Of a stretch of DNA of 64,000 nucleotides, positions 1 through 10,715 are shown one piece after another (within the stretch, counting starts at the first letter, position 1; each line of letters starts with the position of its first letter). The notes beneath the pieces are model-generated. The model did no database searches and had not been told where the DNA came from. It worked only from the letters and a program-made list of their open reading frames with translations. Source of the DNA: Capra hircus (taxonomy: Eukaryota > Chordata > Mammalia > Artiodactyla > Bovidae); contig NC_030817.1 in assembly GCF_001704415.2 (NCBI RefSeq), positions 55,971,550 to 56,035,549 of the forward strand, read 5' to 3'. The translations under genes were made by a program, and so were the position numbers.

Positions 1-817
1 AGTATAATTTATATCTCATAAAATTTATCCATTCTAAGTGTGAAATTCAATAGTTTTGTGACTTTATTGAGTTGTATAATGTAATATAACCACTATCATA
101 ATACAGCTTTAGAACTTTCATATCATCCCAGTAAGATCTCTTATACTCACTCATAGTTAATTTCTTCTCTTGCTCCCAGGCAACCATTAGTCTACTTTCT
201 GTCTCTAAAAATTTACCCTTTCTGGGCTTTCCGTATCCATGGAATTATGCAACATGAGCCTTTTGTGTCTGGCTTCTTTCACTCAGCATTCCACTTCGTC
301 TTTCACTGTATGAACATAGCTCATTTGGTTTATCCATTCACTAATTGCTTGTTTCCATTTTGTGATTAATGATGCTATGAACATTATGCAAGTCTTTCTG
401 TGGACATATGTTTTCATTCCTCTTGGGTATTATATCTAAGAGTGGAATTGTTGGGTCATATGGCAAATTTATGTTTAAGTTTTAAGAAACTGTGACACAT
501 TTTTCCAAAGCAGCTTCCTACCAATAGTAATACTTGAGGATTTTGATTTCTCCACATTCTTGTCAATATTTGTTGCTGTCTGTTTCTGATTGTAGCCATT
601 GTAATGGGTGTCAGACTACTTCATTGTAGTTTTAACTTGCATTTCCCTAATGACATTAATACTAAACATCTTCTCATCACATATTAACCACTTGCTTATC
701 TTCTTCAGTGAACTGTCCAATCAAATATTTTGCCCATTTTAATTGAGTGTTTATCTTCTTATTATTGAGTTGTTAAGAGTTCTTTCTTTATTCTGCACAC
801 AAGCCTGTTATAAAATG

Positions 818-1357
818 AGTGTTTCTGTCCCCCCAGAATTCATATATTGAAATCTTAACCCCCAGTGTGATAGTATTAGAAGGTGGGCCTTTGGGAAGTC
901 ATGAGGGTGGGGTCCTCGTGTATGGGATCAGTGGCCTTGTAAGGAGACCCCAGGTGCTTCCCAGGTGGCTCAGTGGTAAAGAATCCACCTTCCAAGCAGG
1001 GGACACAGGTTTGATCCCTGGGTCGGGAAGATCCCCTGGAGAAGGAAATGGTAACCCACTCCAGTATTCCTGCCTGGGAAATCCCATGGACAGAGGAGCA
1101 AGGTAGGCTACAGTCCAAGGGGTTGCAAAGAATCAGACACAACTAAGTGGCTAAACAACAACAGAGAGACCCCAGAGAGCTCCTTAACTCTCCCTCTGCC
1201 TTGTGAGGATACAAGAAAGTAGCTGTCACTAGCACCTAACCACGCTGTCATCCAAAGCTTGGACTTCAGTCTCCAGAACTGCAAGAAATACCTCTCACTT
1301 GTTTATCAGTCACCCAGTCTGTGGTACTTTGTTATAGCAGCTTGAATGAACTAAGAC
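818..1357 (+). mobile_element. MaLR (MLT1/MST-like) LTR
   Basis: The segment carries the MaLR landmarks in order: ccagaattcatatattgaaa, ggtgggcctttgggaagtca, ccagagagctcc, gtctccagaactgcaagaaa and the terminal gaatgaactaagaca. It sits inside the L1M at 1-1440 and was itself interrupted by a Bov-tA SINE at 954-1165. No internal retroviral sequence is attached, so it is a solo LTR. The exact MaLR subfamily is uncertain. Confidence 0.75.
954..1165 (+). mobile_element. Bov-tA SINE
   Basis: A tRNA-Glu-like head (gcttcccaggtggctcagtg, then gtttgatccctgggtcggga) is followed by the Bov-A body ending in acacaactaagtggctaaac. It is flanked by a perfect 10-base direct repeat, gagaccccag, at 944-953 and 1166-1175. 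That proves insertion into the MaLR LTR. Confidence 0.92.
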
Positions 1358-1494
1358 AAAGTCTTTTCTCAGATATGTTATTTGCATATATTTTTTTTCT
1401 CAGTCTCTGTCTTGTGAATATTTATGGCTCGGTTCTTTATCTATGGAATTCTTTGTGGCCTAAATAGAAGTTGCATTGCTCCAGAGATGAATTG

Positions 1495-1701
1495 GGCTTC
1501 CCAGGTAGCTCAAACAGTAACGAATCTGCCTGCAATGCAGGAGACCTGGGTTTGACCCCTGGGTTGGAAAGATTTCCTGGAGAAGGGCATGGCAACCCAC
1601 TCCAGTATTCTTGCCTGGAAAATTCCATGGACAGAGGAGCCTGGTGGGCTACAGTCCATGGGTTACAAAAAGTCAGACATGACTGAGCAACTAACACACA
1701 G
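1495..1701 (+). mobile_element. Bov-tA SINE with 14-base target-site duplication
   Basis: A full head-to-tail Bov-tA (gggcttcccaggtagctcaa through gactgagcaactaacacaca). The duplication agagatgaattggg occurs at 1483-1496 and 1702-1715 with no mismatch, which suggests a fairly recent insertion. Confidence 0.93.
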
Positions 1702-1715
1702 AGAGATGAATTGGG

Positions 1716-2743
1716 TTTGCTTCTGCCAGTCACCTGGGGGATTTGCATGATCCAAGCAGACTCCCTCTACCCCCTGTTTACTTTCCAGAAAATAGGAAAG
1801 TCAGGAGGGGGAAGGGTGGTACATGCTTCTTCACTTTCAGGGCAGGTGAGTAAGTTGCGTATTCACTCCCACTTGGGATCCCAGAACTTAGTCATACAAT
1901 CATATCCAGCCATGAGGTAGGCTGGGAAATGCAGCTTTTAGCTCGGTGGCTAAGGTACCCAGCTAAAAATCCTATGCAAAATGGCAATGCACGCTCTAGT
2001 AAATAACAGAACTCACATTCAAACTCAGGTCTGTGTCATTCCAAAGCCATGCCCTTGCACTTATGCTATGCTGCCTTCCTGGGAAGAGGCCAACAGGAAA
2101 TCTTGCTTGAATAGTGTCCTGAGAAGCCTCATGCTGCCCCTCGCCCCCTACCCCAGCCAATGAGTGTCAGAGGCAGGGTTTGGACAAGGACCTACTCGAA
2201 GGATCCGCTTCTTGCTCCGCCACTCTACCCTCTGGACCCTTCCTGACAGGGGCATTTTCATGGTCGTCTGGATGGCCTTGTCCTCATTCTGTGTTTTTCT
2301 TGGGATCCAGTAGCTACCCTCCCAAATGCCGTTCCTCCTTCTCTTGCCAGAGAACTAACTTTGCTCTGTGGCCCAGGATTCAGAGTTTTTTAAATCTGTT
2401 CTGTGGCCTGGAGTCTCCCTGCCAGGGACAATACTTGGAGGACAAAGCTCCTGATGGAATGCCCACTGCAGTGGCCAGTCAGGAAATGCCACTGGACTCA
2501 AGGCCGCACACAGAGGCATCTATTTCAGCTGGGAGGGCACCTGAATGTGAAAATTGTTGTTTTTCTTTCCTTTGAGGACTTTTATAGGAGCTTGAGAACC
2601 AACAAAGTGAGAGGAATGGGTGATAGTCTGAAAGGCAGATTTCTCCAATGGTCTGGCTCTTATTGGGCATCTGTGAATGTCTTGGTCATGCCACTTCACT
2701 CACTGTCTTGGCTTCACTCTGTTGGCTCTGCTTTAGGGATGGT
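1716..2743. other. Mostly unique sequence; MIR fragment (-) near 1990-2075
   Basis: No gene is recognisable. Positions 1990-2075 read like the complement of a MIR 5' half (acattcaaactcaggtctgt, ccaaagccatgc, tatgctatgctgcc). The remainder, including GC-richer 2180-2575 with a 131-codon open frame on +, shows no protein family or splice context I can support. Confidence 0.5.
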
Positions 2744-3100
2744 TCAATTCAGTTTAGTCCAGTCGCTCAGTCGTGTCCGACTCTTTGCCACCCTGTGGAT
2801 TGCAGCATGCCAGGCTTCCCTGTCCATCACCAACTCCTTCCTAGAGCTTGTTCAAACTCATATCCATTGAGTCGGTGATGCCATCCAACCATTTCATCCT
2901 CTGTCATCCCCTTCTCCTCCTGCCTTCAAACTTTCCCAGCATCAGGGTCTTTTCCAGTGAGTCAGTTCTTCAAATCAGATGGCCAAAATATTGAAGTTTC
3001 AGCTTCAGTATCAATCCTTCCAATGAATATTCAGGACTGATTTCCTTTAGGATTGACTGGTTTGATCTCCTTGCAGTCTGAGGGATGATTACTGTCTCCC
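2744..3100 (-). mobile_element. BovB LINE 3' end, 5'-truncated
   Basis: The complement of the BovB 3' terminus: starts ttcaattcagtttagtccag, continues through ccaggcttccctgtccatca and ttcagcttcagtatcaatcc, and ends near ttgatctccttgcagtctga. About 355 bases of the 3' region remain. No useful coding frame survives. Confidence 0.9.
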
Positions 3101-3214
3101 TAATCAGAGAGGGCAAACTGAGTGCTGAGCAAAAAGTTAGAGAGGTTCCCTTCCTTTGGGATAGAGGCCCTGGAGAAAATGAAATGCTTGGAGCTGCTTA
3201 AAATGATGAGGAAG

Positions 3215-3346
3215 GGACTTTGCCGGCAGTACAGTGATAAAGACTGTGCCTGTGAATGCAGGGGACACAGATCCAATCCCTGGTTTAAGAGCTAAGATCC
3301 CACATGCTGTGCAGTACAGCCAAAAATAAATTAATTAATTAAATTT
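3215..3346 (+). mobile_element. CHR-type SINE (first of a tandem pair)
   Basis: Diverged artiodactyl tRNA-Glu SINE: ggactttgccggcagtacag, gcaggggacacagatccaat, agatcccacatgctgtgcag, then an A-rich tail with ttaattaattaa. It has no flanking duplication of its own. The duplication lies outside the next copy. Confidence 0.75.
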
Positions 3347-3357
3347 AAAAACCTTCC

Positions 3358-3527
3358 CAGGGAGTTGGTGGTCCAGTGGCTAGGACTCCAACCTCCCAAT
3401 GCAGAGGGCCCAGATTCAATCCCTGGTTGCAACCAAGAGTTCACATGCCACAGTGAAGATCAAGGATACCATGTGCTGTGACTAAGACCTGGCACAGCTA
3501 AATAAATAAAATATTTTTTCAATAAAT
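3358..3527 (+). mobile_element. CHR-type SINE (second of a tandem pair)
   Basis: Shows gttggtggtccagtggctag, cagagggcccagattcaatc, ctgtgactaagacctggcac and an aataaataaaat tail. A 15-base near-perfect repeat, aaaatgRtgaggaag, flanks the pair at 3200-3214 and 3528-3542. Both SINEs therefore appear to have entered as one unit, or one entered the tail of the other. Confidence 0.8.
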
Positions 3528-3542
3528 AAAATGGTGAGGAAG

Positions 3543-3947
3543 TCACTCTGCATCTGTACAAAAGGAGCATTCACACTCTTACTTCCCACCTTCATTAGGT
3601 TGTGTGCTTATTCCTAAAGTCAGAGGTCATGATGAAGTTGCCTTATCTTAGAGCATCTCTAAAATGTAAGATTATTCATCATTTACCAGCACACTAAAAT
3701 CCATCCTCTGAGCCAGAAGACAGCACTGGGGATGATGCTAATGTGATGGAGTGGCAGGAACACAGAAAAGTTAGAGGGCACTGTTCCTTTGGACAAATAT
3801 TATTTGGGCACCTACCATGTGACAGGCGCTAGTCCAGGCATCATGACTAAAACAGCTACTTCCCTCCAGGGACAGAGAGAGTCATGCCAACACAGAATTA
3901 CAGCAAAATGTGCTAACGCTCTTCTAAAAGACCAAACCTCCTATGGT
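3543..3947. other. Mostly unique sequence
   Basis: No gene is seen. Around 3795-3870 the text (gggcacctaccatgtgacag, gcgctagtccagg) resembles an ancient MIR/L2-class fragment on the minus strand. Confidence 0.45.
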
Positions 3948-4150
3948 GGCTTCCCAGGTGGCCCACTGGTAAAGAGTCCACCTGCCAGTGCAAGAGATGC
4001 AGGAGACTCAGGTGAGATCCCTGGGTCGGGAAGATCCCCTGGAGAGGGAAATGGCAACCCACTCCAGTATTGCTGCCTGGGAAGTCCCATGGGCAGAGGA
4101 GCCTGGTGGGCTAGAGTCCATGGGGTCGCAAAGAGCTGGACATAACTGAG
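3948..4150 (+). mobile_element. Bov-tA SINE
   Basis: Reads ggcttcccaggtggcccact, gatccctgggtcgggaagat, ctccagtattgctgcctggg and tggacataactgagtac. It runs directly into an (AC)n tract, the usual tail microsatellite of this family. Confidence 0.92.
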
Positions 4151-4162
4151 TACACACACACA

Positions 4163-4193
<31 letters not shown>

Positions 4194-4195
4194 CA
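4151..4195 (+). repeat. (AC)n microsatellite at a SINE tail
   Basis: About 45 bases of nearly pure CA dinucleotides, with one cacc interruption, attached to the 3' end of the Bov-tA at 3948-4150. Likely polymorphic in length. Confidence 0.95.
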
Positions 4196-4924
4196 GTGGA
4201 GCAGAGGTCAGAACAGACCCCTCCCATTGGAGGTGTCTGAACAAGGGTTGAAGGCAAGAAGACAGAGCATCCCAGAATCAGGCACCAGTTTGTAAAAGGC
4301 AAGAGGATGTTACAGTTCACAGCATGGGGAAGGCTTCCAAGTGCTGTAGTGGGATTAAGTGCACAGTGCTGGAGGATGTGGAGACAGAGAGACACGAATG
4401 GAAAACTGTGCTCTGGGGTCTCTGTGGCCCCTCTACACCCCTACATGGCCTTTCTCTGCTCTCCTCTTGCCCTGAAGGCTGACCTCTAGGAGCTCCCAAT
4501 CTGCTGCCTGCCTGCTGGGTTTAGCCAATAGGAGGCAGCAGATGAAGATGGAGGACAGGGAGCAAGGTCGGGATGTTAGTACCCTCCGTCCACCAACTCC
4601 CTCTGTGCCAGCTCATCTGGCCCTTCACTGCCGGTTCCAGCACCACTGCTCTTCCCCTCTGTCCTTTAGGCTTCAAGGTGGGACCAGATTCTGTCTGATG
4701 GGAGGCCTGGGATGATGCACCATCGGGTCCCTTCACTTAACCAGCCCCTCTCTAAACAGTGCTTCCATTAAACCCTCTTGAGCTGACCTCTCCAAGTGGG
4801 CATCTGTTTCTGCCAGGACCCTGGCTGTTATTGGAAGTTTGGATGAAAATGTAAAGGACAGCCATGCCAAGGAACAACCACTGCTTTTTGTTTTGTTTTT
4901 TGTTTAGTATGACAGTGGCATACT
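4196..4924. other. Unique sequence, no gene recognised
   Basis: Moderately GC-rich. Short open frames exist on both strands (for example 4307-4489 + and 4521-4736 -), but they have no recognisable domain. A T/G-rich run lies at about 4887-4905. Confidence 0.5.
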
Positions 4925-5455
4925 ATTCTTTTGAACTCCCATGAATTATATACTGAAATAAACCAGACACAAAAGATCATGTGCTTGTGCTATGCTGTGC
5001 TCAGTCGCTTCAGACTCTGCGACCCCATGGACCGTGGCCTTCTGTTCATGCGATTTCCCAGGCAAGAATACTAGAATGGGTTGCCATATGCTCCTCCAGG
5101 GGACCTTCCCCACCTAGGGACTGAATGTGGGTCTCCTGTGTCTCCTGCATTGCAGGAAGATTTTTTACTGCTGAGCCACTGGGGAAGCCCACCAAAGACC
5201 ATATTTGCTTAATTCCACCTCTACGAAATGTCCAAAAGAGGTGACTTTGTAGAGGCAAAAAAACAGATTAGCTGTCGCCTGGGGCTGAGGTGTAAACAAG
5301 AAGGGACTACAAACTTGCGCAAGCAGTCTTTTCAGGGTGATAGGTTTTAGTGATGTCGTGCAATTCTGTACTGTATTAAAAAGCACTGAACTGTATACAT
5401 AAAACAGATAGATTTTATGCTATATAAATTGATCCTCAATAAAGCTGTTATGATT
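4925..5455 (+). mobile_element. L1M 3' UTR, sense orientation
   Basis: Sense-strand L1 3'-UTR landmarks: aaccagacacaaaagatcat, then after a SINE ttccacctctacgaaatgtc, cctggggctgagg, and the polyadenylation-like end cctcaataaagctgtta. One of only two LINE 3' ends from the L1 group on the plus strand here. Confidence 0.75.
4981..5193 (-). mobile_element. Bov-tA SINE inserted in L1M
   Basis: Complement of Bov-tA (gtgctcagtcgcttcagact ... gagccactggggaagccc). The flanks share a 9-base duplication with one mismatch: aaagatcat at 4972-4980 and aaagaccat at 5194-5202. The L1M text is continuous across it. Confidence 0.9.
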
Positions 5456-5461
5456 ATAATC

Positions 5462-5590
5462 CAAATATATCAATAGTATGTGAAGTTTGGAAAATAGAAG
5501 AAAAAAATCACCAATAAGCCCACCACCCTAACATAACTATTGTATTTTTTATATTCCATTTCAGTTCTATATTATCTGTATTTGACAATT
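5462..5590 (-). mobile_element. Possible L1ME 3'-UTR fragment
   Basis: The text gaagtttggaaaatagaag, aaaaaaatcaccaataagcc, caccaccctaacataactat matches the general wording of old L1M 3'-UTR complement. It is short and diverged, so the call is tentative. Confidence 0.45.
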
Positions 5591-5595
5591 ATGGA

Positions 5596-6360
5596 AATAA
5601 TGGCATTAACTGGCATTTATTGCATGCTTACCATAGCCTGGGTTCTAGGTTAAGCACATAGCATACATTATTTCATTCAATTCTTATAACACATTATAAG
5701 GAAGTTACTATTTTTTTCAGAATAGTTGATTTTCAATGTTGTGTTAGTTTCAAATGTATAGCAAAGTGATCCATATATATGTGTGTGTATATATTTGTAT
5801 GTATGTGTATATGCATCTGTTTCAGATTATTTTCTCCTACAAGTTATTACAAAATAATGAACAATAGGTCATTGTTGGTTGTCTATTTTATATATAGTAG
5901 CAGTATATGTTAATCTCAAACTCCTAATTTATCCCTCCCCCTACTTTCCCCTTTGTCACCATAGGTTTGTTTTCTATGTCTGTGGATTTACTTCTGTTTT
6001 GTAAGTAAGTTCATTCATATCATTTGTTTATATTCTACTTGTAAGTGATATCATATGTCTGTCTTTTTCTGTCTGGCTTACTTCTCTAGTGTGATAATCT
6101 CTCGGTTCATCCATGTTTTTGCATATGGCATTATTTCATTCTTTTAATGGCTGGGTAATATTCCATTGTATATATGCACCACATCTTTGTCCATTCATCT
6201 GTCAATTACATTGATTTCAGTCTTGGCTCTTGTAATGATAAACAGTGCTGCTATTGAACATATCTTTTCAAATTATAGTTTCTCAGGGAAATTACTATTA
6301 CTACCCACATTTTGTTAATAAGAAAACTGAAGCGCAGAGAGGGTCACTGAGTTGTAACGT
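5596..6360 (-). mobile_element. MIR SINE split by an L1 insertion
   Basis: The MIR complement runs 5596-5711 (gcatttattgcatgcttacc, gttaagcacatagcataca, ttcaattcttataac). It resumes at 6288-6360 (attactattactacccacat, aagaaaactgaagcgcagag). The interrupting L1 is bounded by the 11-base duplication gaaRttactat, which reunites the MIR text exactly. Confidence 0.78.
5712..6287 (-). mobile_element. L1 3' end (artiodactyl type), 5'-truncated
   Basis: Complement of an artiodactyl L1 3' end: ttgattttcaatgttgtgtt, gcaaagtgatccatatatat, cagattattttctcctacaa, aaactcctaatttatccctc, gggtaatattccattgtata. Duplications gaagttactat (5701-5711) and gaaattactat (6288-6298) bound it. Confidence 0.88.
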
Positions 6361-6419
6361 AAATGTCATTTTCCACCTTGCCATAGTGTTGATTCTTTCA
6401 ATGTCTGCAAAATCATTCA

Positions 6420-7400
6420 TTGGGTTGGTATTAATGCATAATGTTTAACTCATCCCTCTTCTGTAACATATATAGTGTTTCCTTTAAAAATGTTCTGATA
6501 AACAGCTTCATTAGAAATAGCCTTATCTATATTTAACATCATCTTCTTAGGATGTTTTCTAGAAGCGGGATCAAAGGGAACAAGGCCATCTTTAAATGTC
6601 TTGAAGTGAAATCAATTTCCAAATGGTTGGAGTTAACAGTCCTACCTGGCAACTTTGTCCTAGCCTTACCAGCACTAATAGTCTAAGGTTTTTTATGTTC
6701 TGCTTAATTTAATGGTTTATTTGTTCTTATTTTAATTTTCATGCATGCATGTAACTACTGGAAAGTTGGAATTTTTACCATACCAGTTGAATGTCTTTTT
6801 TTACAAGAAGACATTTGTTGATATAGGTGTCTTGCTGGTTTTCTTATCTGTTAACCCTTCATGTTTTATCTTAGCTGGAAATGTTTCCCGTCACCTCTTT
6901 CTTTATTTCACAAACTGCTTTTACCTATTTTTACATGTGCTTAGTCCCTCAGTCCTGTCCGACTCTTTACCACCCTATGGACCATAGCCAATGGGATTCT
7001 CCAGGCAAGAATTCTGGAGTGGGTAGCCATTCCCTTCTCCATGGGATCTTCCTGACCCAGGGATTGAACCCAGGTCTCTTGCATTGAAGGTAGGTTCTTT
7101 ACCTTCTGAGCCACCAGTGAAACCAATTATTCTTTCCCTTTGTGAGTTTATCCATGGCTTTTAGACTTTCAGAGACATTTCTCTCCAGGGCTTTGATAAC
7201 ATTCTGTTACATTTTCTCCTGATTTTTCTGTAGAAAAAAAAATTGTTTTATATTTAAGAAAAACTCTGTTTATTTTTGAGTATAGTTTGAGATGTGAGCC
7301 TAAATATTTTTGCCCAAACCATTACTTAGCTTTTCTAATGCCAAACATTAGTTCCTTTATCATATATTATGTTCTTATAAGAGAGTCCTTTGTGCCCCAG
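6420..7400 (-). mobile_element. Old L1M remnant, interrupted by Bov-tA
   Basis: Diverged complement of L1M: tagaagcgggatcaaaggga, ttccaaatggttggagttaa, then after the SINE a stretch including gtttgagatgtgagcctaaa near 7288. The open frames at 6745-6987 (+) and elsewhere are not coding. Boundaries are soft. Confidence 0.5.
6937..7124 (-). mobile_element. Bov-tA SINE
   Basis: Complement of Bov-tA: gtgcttagtccctcagtcct, ccaggcaagaattctggagt, gacccagggattgaacccag, ctgagccaccagtgaaacca. The tRNA-like head lies at the right end. Somewhat diverged. Confidence 0.9.
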
Positions 7401-8375
7401 AGATGTACCATCTTAGTAATTGTCGGTTGACAATATGCTTTTGCATTTAGTTCATCTGAAATGTCTCACCTGTTCATCCAAGTGAGGTCAGGTCATCCCA
7501 CTTGCAGGGCAGCTGGATAAACAGCAGGAAACATGGGTCTGCTCAATGCAGAGCATGTGGGAGCAAAACGGTTGCTACAGGCTTAGGGAAGCCTGCTGTC
7601 CCCTTTGGGGTGACTGAGATCCCAAGGATGAGGGTGAACAGGAAACCTGATCCTGAGATGCTCAAAACTACCAGGGCCAGGAGAGCCTCCCCAGACAATT
7701 TCACACAATCCTTTCGGTTTACAGAGAAGAAAACAGGTGAAGACATACAATGTCTGTTGCCCAAATCTACAATGGCAGTCGGCAGCAGAGCTGGTACTAG
7801 ACCTAGGCCGCTTCCGGTTGATCTGGGGCTCTTGAATGTTCCCCAGGAAAGAAAAGTCACAAGGGGCAGAGGTACCTTGTGGGCTACAGCACCAGGGAAG
7901 ACTCAGTAATCATGGCGACGGCTTATATATGAGTGCCACGTCACTAAATCCTGTCACTCCTGCTCCCTGCAGCTGTCCTCACCTCAGCCACTTCCAGCTA
8001 GCCCTAAGGAAAGTCTCTTAGTCAAGCTCTCCTCAACTGACTGGCCAGGTCATCCAGCCCCCACCCTCTGTCTTGAATATGCCAACCGATGCTCCCAACT
8101 AGGAGTTCCTCTCTTACACATCTCCTTACTTCTGCTCCCACCGAATGTTTACCAAGAATCAATTATTTTTGTTCCCCAATCTATTTATGACACTTATACT
8201 TACCACTGTAATTATTTGATTTAATCAAAAGGAATATAAACCAAAAGAGAGGAGTGGAACAAAAGATAACTATTGCTATTTTATGACAAACACATTACTT
8301 TAGAAAAACTTGACAAAGGTGAACCACTAAAAAATCTTTCAAACAAAGTATGGATGAGATAACTAAAACACAGAG
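7401..8375. other. Unique sequence with MIR/L2 traces
   Basis: A 135-codon frame at 7502-7909 (+) overlaps a MIR-complement-like stretch near 7725-7800 (tttacagagaagaaaacagg, gcagcagagctggtactaga), so it is not treated as a gene. Around 8050-8230 the wording is L2-like. Confidence 0.45.
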
Positions 8376-8580
8376 GGAGCTTTCCCTGTAGCTCAGACAG
8401 TAAAGAATCCACCTGCAATGCAGGAGACCTGAGTTCAATCCCTGGGTCAGGAAGGTCCTCTGAAGAAGGGAATGGCACCCACTCCAGTATTCTTGCCTGG
8501 AGAATCCCACAGACAGGGGAGCCTGGTTGGCTACAGTCCATGGAGTCACAGAGAGTCATAAATGACTGAGCAGCTAACAC
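8376..8580 (+). mobile_element. Bov-tA SINE
   Basis: Head ctttccctgtagctcagaca, middle gttcaatccctgggtcagga, tail atgactgagcagctaacac. Several substitutions against the family consensus. Confidence 0.9.
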
Positions 8581-8983
8581 TACTGCTACTTGTTAAATCT
8601 AGGATTCTGCATTTAAATTGTTTTGTGACTTAATTTCTCTCTATAAAAACAGAAATTATGGTGTGGCTTGTACAAGACAAAGAAGATTATCATTAGGGGG
8701 CTTTTATTTTTTTTTAAAGAAAAGACCCTGGATTCACATCAAAATAAGATTATACATGTCCTATTTTACAGCTTGATTAAGCAACCAACTACAAGTCCTA
8801 ATCACAAGGAAAAGAGGACTTCCATTTGCTATTATTAATATAAAATCATCTGTATTTCTGAGTTGTCTGGGTTCTGAGCACCACAGTCAGATTCCGAGAA
8901 AGAGGCATGTAGATGTGACCCTGGGTGCAATCCTCAGAAGGCACTGGGTCCAGATTCCAGCTACACCCTAACCACTGGTGCTT
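8581..8983. other. Unique sequence, no gene recognised
   Basis: AT-rich and non-coding, with a T-run followed by taaagaaaag near 8708-8725. No repeat family is recognised. Confidence 0.45.
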
Positions 8984-9248
8984 GCTGGTGCTCAGTCATT
9001 CAGTTACGTCTGACTCTTTGCCACCCCACGGACTGCAGCATGCCAGGCTTCCCTGTCTTTCACCATTTCCCAGAGTTTCTCAAGTCATATCCATTGAATT
9101 GGTGATGCTATCTAACCATCTCATCCTCTGCTGCCCCTTTCTCCTTCTGCCTTCAGTCTCTCCCAACAACAGGGTCTTTCCCAATGAGTTGGTTCTTCAC
9201 ATCGGGTGGCCAAACTATTGGCGCTTCAGCCTCAGGATCAGTCCTTGG
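8984..9248 (-). mobile_element. BovB LINE 3' end fragment
   Basis: Complement of BovB: ggtgctcagtcattcagtta, gcatgccaggcttccctgtc, ccttcagtctctcccaacaa, cttcagcctcaggatcagtc. Diverged and short. Confidence 0.85.
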
Positions 9249-9365
9249 GCAAATCACTGATGGTCTTTGGACTCAGTCTTCTCACCTACTTAACAGTATC
9301 TGTGTCTTGGGATTATTATCTAGATGAAAGGATGTTGGCAGCACCCAGCCTGGTGCTGTGGCGTT

Positions 9366-9595
9366 GCATGCCTAGTTGATCAGTTGTGTCCAACTCTTTG
9401 CAACCCTTTGGATTGTAGCCCACCAGGCTCCTCTGTCCATGGGATTTTTCAGGCAAGAATACTGGAGTGGGTTGCCATTTCCCTTCTCCAGGGGATCTTC
9501 CCAGCCTGTGTTTCCATGGGATTGAGCCCATGTCCCCTGAGTCTCCTGCATTCGCAGGTGGATTCTGTACCTGCTGAACCATCAGAGAAGCCCCA
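9366..9595 (-). mobile_element. Bov-tA SINE
   Basis: Complement orientation: tagttgatcagttgtgtcca, caggcaagaatactggagtg, then a slightly enlarged junction (ttcccagcctgtgtttccat) before cctgagtctcctgcattcgc and accatcagagaagcccc. Confidence 0.88.
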
Positions 9596-10469
9596 GCAAG
9601 GTGCCGGACCCACTTTTAAATGTGAGCTTCTTGTGCTGACTCTAAATGGAAGAAGTGGGGATGAATGAGCCTTGGTGTGTGAACTGGATGTGGATGAGCA
9701 GAAAGATGGATTGGCACCCCTCTTCACTGGCAAATCCCAACTTACAGAATGAGATGGCCTTAGGAGAAGGGCACCAGTGAAGTGATTCTGTGAGGTGCAC
9801 AGATTCATACCCTGCACCCCAGGGCCAAGACAAGGGGATCCTGGGAACAGAATGTGCGGGACCATCCTGGAGCCAAGAGCAAGGGGAGTGTGAGAGCCTG
9901 GGCAAGTTGGGAGCAGACAGACTGACTGACTGGGAGGAGTCCATTTTGGGGTGGGGTGGGGGTCACACCACCTTGCAGGTGTGGCCGGCAGTGTCTCGGG
10001 GTGGGGGGGAACATCCTGAGTTCTGAGACTCATAAGCTGTTTTCCCTGGTAGTCACCGCCCTGTGACTTCCCCAGCTGCCGAACCAAGAGCTGAGGAGCA
10101 CCCGACCTTACTGCTGGAAGAAGCTCCACCCTGCATCTCTCTGTCTCTCTCTGAGTCTCTGCTTCTCTTCTCCCCTTCCATATCTGTGGCTGCGTCAGAT
10201 GGAACAGTCCTCCCATCTCAATGGTTGGCAGTTTGGGCCTTCCCAGTTTGCCTGTCCCCAGCCCGCAAGATGCAGAAAGAGCTGCTGCTAGCATGAGTTA
10301 TTTTGGTCAGCTGAGTCACCACACCAGAAAACAAGATATGACCCTGCCTGTGTCCAATGTGAGAAGCTGGAGCTGGCAAGGACCTCCAGAGAACTGAAAG
10401 CCTTAACTGAGACATCATGCATTTGGCCCTAGGGCCCAGCGTCTAATGGGGAACTATCCCTCTGCCCTG
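9596..10469. other. Unique GC-rich sequence
   Basis: No repeat is recognised. A 281-codon frame on the minus strand (9449-10294) crosses from the Bov-tA into this block. Its composition is low-complexity P/S/T/G with no domain, so it is not called as a gene. Confidence 0.5.
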
Positions 10470-10715
10470 GGGATGAGGACCCCGGCACCAGGGGTGCCCA
10501 TCCATCGCAGCCCCTCTGCAGCCTCTGGACTTAACAATGGCCCTACTGCTCCCTGATGCCCCCTGACTTGTATTATGGTTAATGGTGCCTGGGACTTGCC
10601 TGTCCACCCACTTGACCCTGTGCTCCCTCAGGTGAGGGACCGCACCTGTTTACAGCCTCTGGGACATACCCCAGTGACTGGGACATAGCAGTGTTCAGTA
10701 AGCGTTCACTACCTT
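10470..10715 (+). mobile_element. L2 LINE 3' end
   Basis: The wording follows the L2 terminus: ctgtgctccctcaggtgagg, cctctgggacataccccagt, gggacatagcagtgttcagt, aagcgttcac. Very old and diverged. Confidence 0.5.

Larger units (their letters stand above)
1..1440 (-). mobile_element. L1M-family LINE remnant, split by a MaLR LTR
   Basis: The plus strand reads as the complement of an old L1 (L1MB/L1MC type): 3'-UTR text around 120-300, then the ORF2-end landmarks near 430-770 (gtggacatatgttttcatt, agagtggaattgttgggtca, tgcatttccctaatgac). The L1 text breaks at about 812 and resumes at 1358-1440 (cagatatgttatttgcatat), so the LTR at 818-1357 inserted into it. It is heavily diverged and has no open frame. 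Subfamily is uncertain. Confidence 0.8.

Noticed and set aside
3941..4395. Minus frames with long Cys-Val repeats (and the Thr-His repeat frames at 44946-45326)
   Set aside because: They are translations of (AC)n/(TG)n microsatellites joined to Bov-tA sequence.
9449..10294. 281-codon minus-strand open frame
   Set aside because: Its C-terminal part is Bov-tA read-through and the rest is low-complexity P/S/T/G with no domain or splice context. Long chance frames are expected in GC-rich DNA.
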